Part shown: positions 1-6,623 of the stretch, one piece after another
Numbering within the stretch: position 1 is the first letter of the stretch
How the letters are laid out: each line of letters opens with the position of its first letter
DNA from: Minisyncoccota bacterium
Lineage (GTDB): Bacteria > Patescibacteriota > Minisyncoccia > UBA6257 > JAKLIH01
NCBI GenBank assembly: GCA_028691405.1
Contig: JAQUZI010000006.1
Coordinates: forward strand, 6,448 to 20,175
Direction of reading: 5' to 3'
DNA length: 13,728 bases
The notes under the pieces: model-generated
What the model was told of the DNA's origin: nothing
Databases searched by the model: none
The model's input: only the letters and a program-made list of their open reading frames with translations
Position numbers and translations under genes: made by a program

Positions 1-382
1 TTCTTCAAAAACAATTTACAAGACATTCTCTACTTCTGGTACAAAAAGATTTCAAGTTAGAGTTACTGATAGTAAAAATCAAACCAAAACAGCTGAATGT
101 TCTGTCTTTATTGAAGAGGAAGAAGCTGATCCAATATCAGTTGCTTGTTATGTAAGTCCATCAAGAGCTGATGTTAATGAAGAAGTTAGAATTTACGCTG
201 AAGTATCTGGTGGTACACCATCATATAATTATTCTTGATCTGGTGATGCTTATGGTTCTTCAAAAACAATTTACAAGACATTCTCTACTTCTGGTACAAA
301 AAGATTTCAAGTTAGAGTTACTGATAGTAAAAATCAAACCAAAACAGCTGAATGTTCTGTCTTTATTGAAGAGGAAGAAGCT
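1..382 (+). repeat. Exact 127-bp direct repeat, 255-bp period, encoding PKD-like units
   Basis: Bases 1-127 and 256-382 appear identical throughout and first differ at 128 versus 383. The offset is 255 bp, or 85 codons, so the reading frame is kept. Each copy encodes the second half of a PKD/Ig-like unit ending in an acidic IEEEEA linker. Synonymous sites are also unchanged, which suggests recent tandem duplication or gene conversion rather than protein-level constraint. The left copy runs off the window, so the true repeat may be longer and have more copies. An assembly collapse or expansion here is possible. Confidence 0.93.
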
Positions 383-2086
383 AACAACGATCGTTATGAT
401 TGTAATTGATCAACATATCAATGTAATCCAGCTTCTTTAGGGCAATTTACTAATTATGCTGACTGTTATGCTACATGTCAGCCACCAGTAAACAACACTC
501 GTTACGATTGTAATTGATCAACATATCAATGTAATCCAGCCAACTCAGGTCAATTTACTAGTTATTCCGATTGTTATGCTACATGTAAACCATCTTCAAG
601 TAATAAACGTTATGATTGTAATTGAGCAACATATCAATGTTTACCTTCTAGTTTAGGTGAATTTGATTCAATGGCTGCTTGTACTTCAATTTGTAAACAA
701 CCATTTGAACAAACACGTTATACTTGTAATAGATCAACATATAGTTGTTCTGTGTCAAATGGAGGTGAATACAATTCATATCAAGCATGTGCTTCTGAAT
801 GTGTTGATACAACCCCAAGATATGTTTGTAATTTAGAAACATATACATGTGAAGTTGCTGCTAATGGTGGATACACTTCATATACTGAATGTTATCATAA
901 CTGCCAAGCACCAGCCGAAAGATATTCATGTAATGAATCAACAGGTCAATGTTATGTTGATGCTAATGGAACATATACAAATATTAATACTTGTAAAAAC
1001 AATTGTAATGTAAAATCAATTTCAGTTGATCTTACTGCTAATCCAACAAATATTAACAGAGGTCAATCATCTTTGTTGTCTTGAACATCAAATAATGCAA
1101 CTTACTGTGTAGCATCTAATGGTTGATCTGGAAACAAATCAACTCATGGCAGCGAAACAGTAACACCATCTATTACAACTACATATACTATTACTTGTTA
1201 TAATGGCAGCAACTCTGCTTCCGATACAGTAACAGTAACAGTTAATGATGTAAATCCTTCAGTTGATTTATATGTTTATCCATCTACTATATATATAGGA
1301 CAAACAGCTATGCTTTCTTGAAACGCAAATAATGTTCATTCCTGTTATGCTAGTAATGGATGAAGTGGCTCTAAATCAACCTACGGCAATGAAAGTGTAT
1401 CTCCAAGTGTTACAACAACATACACTATTACTTGTACAGGTACAAATGGATCTACTGTTTCCGATACAGTCGTGTTAAATGTTTTAAGTCAACAAACAGA
1501 TAAAGTATTAACTATTACTAAGTTAGCTAGAAATTTATCTAATGGTGATAGAACATACAATAAGGTTATTAATGCGAAAAAAGGTGATGTTATAGAATTC
1601 TATTTATTAATTTCAAATATTCATAGTACTAAATATTCCAACAATACTGCTGTTATTGATAGATTACCAGCTCCATTAAGCTATTATGCTGGTACAACAA
1701 AAATTGATAATATCAGCAATGTTGATGGTATTGCTACTACTGGACTTAATCTTGGAACTTTAAGACCAAGTGAGAAAAGAGTTATTACCTTTCAAGCTAT
1801 TGCTAACCAAGCCGGTACATATTATACTATAACCAATACAGCTGAAGCTGAAGGCGATAATATTAGTACTGTTAGTGATACAGCAACTATAACATATACT
1901 GCTGTTTTAGGTGCCTCTACTATTGCTACTGGCCCAATGGAAACAGGTATGTTAGTTGGTGGCTTAAGTGTTTTAATCACAACTTCTGCTTGAGTTTATA
2001 CAACTAGAACAGAGAAAGGAAAACAATTATTAAAGAACTTGGAAGAAAAAAGAATTCAAAAAAGAATTAATGATTTGAAAAATTAA
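2..2086 (+). CDS. Large repetitive cell-surface protein, C-terminal part (5' end outside window)
   Basis: About 694 C-terminal residues of a secreted, membrane-anchored surface protein, probably an adhesin-like protein involved in cell contact (inference). Reading UGA as Trp gives one open frame to TAA at 2084-2086. In order it shows: two PKD/Ig-like units (1-127 and about 131-382); six Cys-rich units of 34-36 residues, each starting with an RY(D/T/V/S)CN-type motif and carrying four Cys (392-1021); two Ig-like units of about 79 residues (from 1025 and from 1262) with ANP, GQ, LSW and TTTYTITC motifs, a style I associate with Parcubacteria surface proteins; a DUF11-like beta domain (about 1502-1910); a hydrophobic segment MLVGGLSVLITTSAWVY (about 1949-2005); and a basic, coiled-coil-like tail. 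That topology places the repeats outside and a short tail in the cytoplasm. The paired Cys suggest disulfides. Frame and layout are certain; the function is not. Confidence 0.85.
392..1021 (+). repeat. Six tandem Cys-rich repeats (108/108/108/102/102/102 bp)
   Basis: Units start at 392, 500, 608, 716, 818 and 920. Each encodes 34-36 residues with the spacing C-x6-C near the start and C-x3-C near the end. Units 1-3 share most of their first 40 bases (for example ATGATTGTAATTGA in units 1 and 3); units 4-6 have diverged. In units 1-3 a residue between the first two Cys is a UGA codon read as Trp; it is Arg, Leu and Glu in units 4-6. Four Cys per unit suggest two disulfides per small module. The gradient from identical to diverged copies indicates growth by tandem duplication at the 5' side. 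Confidence 0.9.
1025..1490 (+). repeat. Two tandem Ig-like units of about 79 residues
   Basis: The first unit starts at 1025 and the second at 1262, a 237-bp period. Both show a VDL start, a GQ turn, LSW (with the Trp as UGA), one Cys before a NGWSG motif, a Ser/Thr-rich middle and TTTYTITC near the end. The two conserved Cys per unit probably form an intradomain disulfide. DNA identity is moderate, so these are older duplicates than the PKD-like pair upstream. Confidence 0.8.
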
Positions 2087-2095
2087 GGTATAATT

Positions 2096-2135
2096 ATCAA
2101 TTCCCAGTAACTCAAATTACTGGGAATTGATTTTT
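2096..2135 (+). terminator. Rho-independent terminator after the surface protein
   Basis: A perfect 15-bp stem (2096-2110 with 2117-2131) closes a 6-base loop and runs into TTTT, starting 10 bases after the TAA stop. The stem contains a CCCAG/CTGGG core, strong for this AT-rich DNA. Confidence 0.9.
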
Positions 2136-2155
2136 ATCCAAAACTTTGATAATAT
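2127..2155 (+). promoter_or_regulatory. Possible promoter for tRNA-His
   Basis: TTGATT (2127-2132) and TAATAT (2150-2155) are separated by 17 bases, placing a transcript start a few bases before the mature tRNA end at 2168. The -35 hexamer lies in the 3' arm of the preceding terminator. Both boxes are imperfect and AT-rich DNA gives many such matches, so this is tentative. Confidence 0.3.
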
Positions 2156-2167
2156 TGTATCTGTCAT

Positions 2168-2243
2168 GGTGGCTGTAGCTCAATGGTAGAGCACTTGTCT
2201 GTGGCACAAGATGTTGTGGGTTCGAGTCCCATCAGTCACCCCA
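2168..2243 (+). tRNA. tRNA-His (GTG anticodon)
   Basis: A full cloverleaf can be drawn by eye. The acceptor stem pairs GTGGCTG (2169-2175) with CAGTCAC (2233-2239); the D arm is GCTC/GAGC; the anticodon stem CTTGT/ACAAG encloses loop CTGTGGC with anticodon GTG; the T arm GTGGG/CCCAT encloses TTCGAGT. The extra G at 2168 pairs with C73 at 2240, the G-1:C73 identity pair specific to tRNA-His. The 3' CCA (2241-2243) is encoded, unlike in the tRNA-Glu downstream. U8 is present, so it is a possible substrate for the ThiI in this window. Confidence 0.97.
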
Positions 2244-2246
2244 GTT

Positions 2247-2275
2247 AAACAACCAGACTTACTGGTTGTTTTTTT
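2247..2275 (+). terminator. Rho-independent terminator after tRNA-His
   Basis: Stem AAACAACCAG (2247-2256) pairs with CTGGTTGTTT (2262-2271) around a 5-base loop, followed by further T residues. It begins 3 bases after the encoded CCA, so tRNA-His appears to be a single-gene transcript. Confidence 0.9.
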
Positions 2276-2334
2276 GTTGTAAAGTTTTTAAAAATTTGTT
2301 ATTCTTTTTCTAATTAATACTTAAACAATTTGCT

Positions 2335-3042
2335 ATGAAAAAAACTCTCCTTTTTATATTTTTAATCTTTATAATTGTTCTTGGCTTTGCTATTGTTGCC
2401 AGTCAAAATAGTTTAAAACAAGATATTACAACCACTACAACTAAAGCCACTGTTACTACAAAAGTGCACATAACTAACAGAAATGTTAAAGAAGAAATAT
2501 ATAACTACGCACTAGATATAAATTATCCTCAAACGGGCTTAAAAGAAATTGATGAAAATATTTTATTTCAAGTCTTTACTTATGTAAATAATTTTAAGCA
2601 AGCTGTTAGAGCTCCTTCACCAAGTAGCGTTAAAAAAACATTAAATATATCATATTCAACTATTTATAATGATGACAATTTGTTAAGCTTTAAATTTGTT
2701 AATGACCAGTATATGGATGAAAAAGATTCTAGTCATATCATATGAACAAAAAACTTTGTTATCTCTTTACAAGAAGAAATTGCTTTTAAAGATATGCTTA
2801 CTAATTTTGATGTTTTAAAATTGCTATCACAATATGCAATTGAAGAATACAAAGATCAAAACCCAGACGAAGAATTAGTTTTAAGTGGGTTTGAGCCTAA
2901 AAGAGAAAATTTTCTATCCTTTGCTTTAGCGGATACATCTATTATTGTATATTTTGATAAAAGCAAAACACTTGCTGAAGATTTTGAAATTAATGTTGCT
3001 TTTGATAAGCTGGTAGCTGATTTAAAAGCTAATAATAAATAA
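2335..3042 (+). CDS. Exported DUF3298 / RsiV-like (PdaC-type) domain protein
   Basis: 235 residues, intact only with UGA as Trp (W137 at 2743-2745). Residues 4-23 form a hydrophobic signal peptide or anchor after a KK start, with no lipobox Cys. A Thr-rich linker follows at about 33-45, then an extracytoplasmic domain. The C-terminal part, with a PKRENFLSFALADTSIIVYF-like stretch (about residues 182-201), resembles the DUF3298 fold seen in RsiV and PdaC: an ENF motif, then a beta-strand ending in YF. The family is usually outside the cell; roles include lysozyme sensing (RsiV) and peptidoglycan-related functions, but the role here is unknown. There is almost no cytoplasmic part, so it is not an anti-sigma factor. 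It lies 15 bases before tmk and is probably co-transcribed. The start at 2335 fits the signal sequence; there is no Shine-Dalgarno. Confidence 0.75.
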
Positions 3043-3057
3043 ATTTAAAAAATTAAA

Positions 3058-3693
3058 ATGGAAAAAGGAAAATTAATCGTCTTTGAAGGTTTAGAATGTT
3101 GTAGCAAAACAACTCAAATCAAAAAATTAAAAGAATATTTAGAGTCAAAAAATAAAAAAGTAATTGTTGTTAGAGAACCAGGGCAAACAATTGCTGGCCA
3201 ACAAATAAGAGAAATACTTATTCAAACTGATTATGAGTTAGATCCAGTAACTCAAATGCTTTTATTTAATGCTTGCCGATCTGATATATATAAGAATATT
3301 GTAAAACCAGAATTAGAACTAGGCACATATATTATCCAAGATAGATGTTGATGATCTACTATTGGCTATCAAGTTTTTGGTGGGGGATTAGATTTTGAAA
3401 AAACTCAAGAAGTAATTAATTTTGCAATTAATAATATTATGCCTGACCTTGTTTTTTACATGCACATTCCTTTCGATAAATATCCTGAAACGTTTAAAGA
3501 GAGGTCTAAACAAAGAGGGGAAAAGCTGAGCAGCTTTGAAGAAAAGGACATGGATTATTTCTCTAAAGTTTATAAAGGTTATGACTATTTATCTAATAAA
3601 TACAGTGATATAACTGTTAAAATTGAATCGCTAAAATCAATCGAAGATATTTTCGAAGATATTAAAAGAGTTATTGATTTGAGAGTTAATTAA
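3058..3693 (+). CDS. tmk: Thymidylate kinase (dTMP kinase)
   Basis: 211 residues, normal for bacterial Tmk, which phosphorylates dTMP to dTDP with ATP for DNA synthesis. Visible motifs: FEG followed by the P-loop region (9-19), REPGQT (39-44), the LLF..ACRSD stretch (68-76), DR(C) then ST..YQ (95-105), and the lid-type ERSKQRGEKLSSFEEKD stretch (148-164). Two adjacent UGA codons (3349-3354) encode W98-W99 inside the DRxxxS region, where other Tmk proteins usually have polar or aromatic residues. Oddity: the P-loop reads GLECCSKTT, with Ser where the Gly before Lys is nearly invariant (GxxxxGK[ST]). All else looks functional, so this is either a tolerated change or a point mutation. Co-directional with the DUF3298 gene 15 bases upstream. 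Confidence 0.93.
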
Positions 3694-3726
3694 AAAAATC
3701 GCTATACAGCGATTTTTTTAATTAAC
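3685..3726. terminator. Shared bidirectional terminator between tmk and the MetRS-type tRNA-binding gene
   Basis: A perfect 19-bp inverted repeat (3685-3703 with 3708-3726) encloses the 4-base loop ATAC. The core AGCGA/TCGCT is flanked by A7/T7 runs, so either strand gives a stem ending in a U-rich tract. It includes the last codons and TAA of tmk (3691-3693) and, on the other strand, the last codons and TAA of the convergent gene (3718-3720). Confidence 0.93.
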
Positions 3727-4053
3727 ACTTGTTCCGTGATTTATTTCTTTATCTGGTTTTAATATGCTAACCATATCTTTCTCTTCATCATAGGCTGCCA
3801 GTATCATGGCTTGACTTTCATAATCAAGAATTTTCCTTGGTGATAAATTAATTACAAAAGCAAAATTATTATTTATTAATTCTTCTGGACCATATCATTT
3901 TGATATACCTGATAAAACAGTACGTATATCTTCATTACCAAAATCAACTTTTAATTTTAACAACTTGTTGCTTTGTTCTAAATGTTCTGCTTCTAAGATT
4001 TTACCAATCTTTATTTCTATTTTTAAAAAATCATCTATATTTATTGTTTCCAT
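3718..4053 (-). CDS. Stand-alone MetRS C-terminal / Trbp111-like tRNA-binding protein
   Basis: 111 residues, matching the OB-fold tRNA-binding domain at the C-terminus of many bacterial methionyl-tRNA synthetases (often annotated metG beta subunit). The order is IDDF.KIEIKIGKILEAE (5-23), NKLLKLKVDFG (29-39), RTVLSGISKWYGPEEL (44-59), NLSPRK, then ESQAMILAA and a short GT-containing C-terminus. Such domains bind tRNA non-specifically, dimerise, and increase the tRNA affinity of a catalytic MetRS that lacks the domain. W53 is a UGA codon (Tyr or Trp in relatives), which is why the gene is lost under the standard code. No catalytic MetRS is in the window. It lies 10 bases downstream of tsaD and is probably co-transcribed. 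CsaA-like proteins share the fold, but the sequence fits the MetRS type better. Confidence 0.88.
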
Positions 4054-4063
4054 ATTTATATTT

Positions 4064-5131
4064 TTAAATTTGTAAATTTGAATTTATTTCTAATGTTAAG
4101 CAATCATCATTTTTACGCCGAAAATGTTCGTAATATCCAGCAACAGCAATCATAGCCGCATTATCGGTAGACATGGATTTAGCCGGGCAAATAAAATCAA
4201 ATTCATTGTTAATAGTTTTTTCAAATTTATCTCTTAATCTTTGATTAGCTGATACTCCGCCAGATATCATTATTGTTTTTGCATCTATTGATTTAGCTAA
4301 TTTTATTGTTTTACTTACCAAAACATCAGTGATTACATCCTCTGCTTCCGTACATAATTTTTCAACAACTTTTTTATTAAATTTTTTTGATTTTTTTAAT
4401 CTTTGAATTAAATACAATACTGATGTTTTTAACCCCGAAAAACTAAAATTAAAATCTTTTGAATACATTAATGGTTTTGGCAATTTAAATTCTGATTTAT
4501 ATCCTGGATTTTTTGATCTAAATTTTTCTGCTGTTTTGGATATATATACTCCGCCTGGATAGCCTAGATTTAGCATCTTGGCTATTTTATCAAAGCATTC
4601 ACCACTAGCGTCATCTAAAGTTTCACCTACCATTTTAATATTATCTCAATTTGATATTTTATACAGTTGAGTGTGTCCGCCTGATACTAACAGACATACA
4701 ACTGGTAACTTTATATTATTTTTAAATACGCCTTCATGCTGTATAAAATTAGAAAATATATGACCTAACAGATGGTTAGTTCCAATAATTGGTTTTTTAG
4801 TAGTATAAGCTAAAGCCTTTGCAAAATTTAAACCCATTAATAATGCTGGTTGCAAACCGGGGCCTCTAGTAACTGTTATCAAATCAATTTCTTTATTAAA
4901 ATCTTTTATTTTTGCTATTTTTAAAGCTTGTTTAAAAACAGGTAATAGGTTTTTTTCATGTTCTCTAGCCGCTAAATTAGGAATAATACCGCCAGATCTA
5001 GCATGCAGTTTTGTTTGGCTTGATACTACGCTTGCCAATAATTTTGTTTCAATATTGTTTATATCATTTTTACAGTCAACAATGGCTATGGACGTATCAT
5101 CACAAGAAGTTTCAATGGCTAATATTTTCAT
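4064..5131 (-). CDS. tsaD: tRNA N6-threonylcarbamoyladenosine transferase TsaD
   Basis: 355 residues. TsaD transfers the threonylcarbamoyl group from TC-AMP to A37 of ANN-decoding tRNAs, normally with TsaB and TsaE. Visible motifs: ILAIETSCDDTS at the N-terminus, the metal-binding HLLGH (H120, H124), VSGGHTQL (149-156), DDASGECFDKIAKMLNLGYP (173-192), FSFSGLKTS (229-237), ISGGVSANQRLR (289-300) and STDNAAMIA (321-329) with metal ligand D323. W162 is UGA (4646-4648); the standard code would cut the gene in two. I chose the ATG at 5131 because the family begins at M-K-I-L; an in-frame ATG at 5164 would add 11 unconserved residues. Its partner tsaB is not in the window. It precedes the tRNA-binding protein gene in a two-gene tRNA-related operon. 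Confidence 0.96.
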
Positions 5132-5188
5132 AGTATGATTTAATTTATTAATTTCATTATACATTAAAAAATATTAAAAAACAATATA

Positions 5189-5216
5189 TTGATTTTTTTA
5201 AAAAATATGCTAATAT
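5189..5216 (+). promoter_or_regulatory. Probable promoter for tRNA-Glu and thiI
   Basis: TTGATT (5189-5194), a 16-base spacer, then TAATAT (5211-5216) preceded by TGC, an extended -10 arrangement. Transcription would start near 5223, leaving a leader of about 95 bases before tRNA-Glu for RNase P to remove. The region is extremely AT-rich and also lies upstream of the divergent tsaD, so the assignment is moderate. Confidence 0.4.
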
Positions 5217-5319
5217 ATTAATGGTCAAAAGCAATGTATTGTCTTTACACTTTAAACTTAAATTTTTTAACTTTTCTTTGCTTAAGGAAAAGATTAGTTG
5301 TTTTTTGCGCCAAAAACAT

Positions 5320-5391
5320 GGCCCTATCGTCTAATGGTTAGGACATCAGATTTTCAATCTGGTAATAGGAGTTCGATTCTCCTTAGGGCTA
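5320..5391 (+). tRNA. tRNA-Glu (TTC anticodon)
   Basis: The acceptor stem pairs GGCCCTA (5320-5326) with TAGGGCT (5384-5390), including a G1-U72 wobble. The anticodon stem TCAGA/TCTGG encloses TTTTCAA with anticodon TTC at 5353-5355; the T arm AGGAG/CTCCT encloses TTCGATT. The discriminator is A5391 and the next bases are CAA, so CCA is not encoded and must be added. U8 (5327) is present. It is followed after only 20 bases by thiI with no terminator between them. Confidence 0.96.
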
Positions 5392-5411
5392 CAAACAGAT
5401 AATCAAAAATT

Positions 5412-6563
5412 ATGCAACAAATTTTTCTCATTCGTTTTAACGAAATATTTTTAAAATCAAGCGGTGTTGCCAAAAATTTTTTAAAAATATTGAAAACAAA
5501 TATATATTATGGTTTAAAAGCCAATAATATTAAAGGCCATATTAATACGACCAACAGTCGTATTTATTTATCTAAATTTGATATTCAAGATGTGTCTAAA
5601 ATACAAGATGTTTTAAAAAATATCTTTGGTATTGAATCTTTTTCTTTGGCTTATCAGTTAGAAACCATAGATCAAGAAAAAATATTTGATTTTGTTAAAC
5701 AAAACTATTCAAAATATATTTTATCAAGTAACACCTTTAAGATTAAAGCCAAGTGCATTAATACACCATATCATACTAAAGACATTGAAATTAAATTAGC
5801 GGATATATTTGATGCTAAAGTTGATTTAACTAATCCAGAAAAAACAATATATATAGAAGCTAGAAACAAAACTACTTTTGTTTTTACTGAAATTATTTCC
5901 GGTCTTTCTGGTTTACCAGTGGGAAGTGCTGGCAAAAATTTAGTTTTAATTTCTGGTGGTATTGATTCTCCACTTGCGAGTTTTTTAACATTAAAACGAG
6001 GCTGCTATAATATTTATTTGCATTTCCATAGTTTTCCTTATGTTAGTAAGACAAGTATTAATAAAGTAAAAGAAATTTTACAAATTATTAAAAAATATCA
6101 AAATGATATTAAGCTTTATTTATTTCCTTTTGCTGAAATACAAAAATATATCAAAGCTAATACTGAAGCCAAGTACCGCATTGTATTATATCGAAGATCA
6201 ATGATGCGTATTGCTTCAATCTTGGCTAAAGAATTGAAATGCAAAGCGGTAACTACGGGGGAAGCTTTAGCTCAAGTGTCATCTCAAACATTGGACAATA
6301 TGAGCGTTATTGACGATGCCTTATCTATATTAACATTAAGGCCATTAGTTGGTTTTAATAAAAACGAAATTATTAATTTAGCTAAACAAATTGGTACTTT
6401 AGATATATCTAATGAGCCGCAAGAAGATACTTGCACTCTTTTTACACCTAAACACCCAAATGCTAGTACTTGTTTAAGGGATATTAAAAAAATTGAAAAC
6501 GAAATTAATATTGAAGAATTTGAAGTTAAATTAATTGATAAAATTGAAACAATTAATATATAG
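5412..6563 (+). CDS. thiI: tRNA 4-thiouridine synthetase ThiI, without rhodanese domain
   Basis: 383 residues. ThiI activates U8 of tRNA with ATP and inserts sulfur to make 4-thiouridine, a near-UV sensor; in some bacteria it also feeds thiamine synthesis. The N-terminal ferredoxin-like and THUMP region spans about 1-165. The PP-loop SGGIDSP is at 181-187, followed by HFHSFPYVS (204-212), EAKYRIVLYRRSMMRIA (252-268), TGEALAQVSSQTL (282-294) and EDTC (338-341). Cys341 matches the position of the E. coli catalytic Cys344. The protein stops soon after, without the C-terminal rhodanese domain that carries the sulfur-relaying Cys456 in E. coli, so sulfur must come from elsewhere, as in Bacillus-type systems with a dedicated cysteine desulfurase. 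It contains no Trp codon of either type, so it is intact under both codes. The stop is TAG. It lies 20 bases after tRNA-Glu. Confidence 0.96.
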   Translation: MQQIFLIRFNEIFLKSSGVAKNFLKILKTNIYYGLKANNIKGHINTTNSRIYLSKFDIQDVSKIQDVLKNIFGIESFSLAYQLETIDQEKIFDFVKQNYSKYILSSNTFKIKAKCINTPYHTKDIEIKLADIFDAKVDLTNPEKTIYIEARNKTTFVFTEIISGLSGLPVGSAGKNLVLISGGIDSPLASFLTLKRGCYNIYLHFHSFPYVSKTSINKVKEILQIIKKYQNDIKLYLFPFAEIQKYIKANTEAKYRIVLYRRSMMRIASILAKELKCKAVTTGEALAQVSSQTLDNMSVIDDALSILTLRPLVGFNKNEIINLAKQIGTLDISNEPQEDTCTLFTPKHPNASTCLRDIKKIENEINIEEFEVKLIDKIETINI

Positions 6564-6564
6564 C

Positions 6565-6593
6565 TTGCTAATGATAAAAAAATTTGCTAAATT
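6565..6593 (+). promoter_or_regulatory. Possible valS promoter
   Basis: TTGCTA (6565-6570), 17 bases, then TAAATT (6588-6593). Transcription would begin near 6600, inside the terminator hairpin that ends thiI transcripts, so the valS mRNA would lack the 5' arm. The boxes are weak, but valS needs some promoter because a terminator lies directly in front of it. Confidence 0.35.
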
Positions 6594-6621
6594 ATCAATA
6601 TTAAATTATTGATAATTTTTT
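6589..6621 (+). terminator. Terminator after thiI, directly before valS
   Basis: A 12-bp stem (6589-6600 with 6607-6618) with a 6-base loop TTAAAT, followed by T residues to 6621. The stem is AT-rich with one G-C pair, so it is weaker than the others here. It ends about 3 bases before the valS ATG at 6624. Confidence 0.6.
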
Positions 6622-6623
6622 AT

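Noticed and set aside
171..440. Alternative frame over the surface-protein repeats
   Set aside because: It is in a different frame from the repeat-bearing protein, and its length comes from the duplicated DNA.
648..848. Minus-strand frame opposite the Cys-rich repeats
   Set aside because: No recognisable domain; it mirrors the repeat codons of the plus-strand gene.
392..1021. Regular repeats as a CRISPR array
   Set aside because: The 102-108 bp periodicity keeps a reading frame, encodes a Cys module and lacks the repeat/unique-spacer pattern.
2335..3042. DUF3298 protein as an RsiV-type anti-sigma factor cleaved by the PrsW protein at 8834
   Set aside because: It has almost no cytoplasmic domain to bind a sigma factor, and the two genes are 6 kb apart with a minus-strand operon between them.
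4064..5164. tsaD split into two pieces as a pseudogene
   Set aside because: The break is a UGA at 4646-4648 in an otherwise perfect frame, and the same pattern recurs in nearly all conserved genes. It is a sense codon.
5221..5334. Small frame of 37 codons from ATG 5221
   Set aside because: It runs into the tRNA-Glu gene, has no family features and begins where the leader transcript should start.
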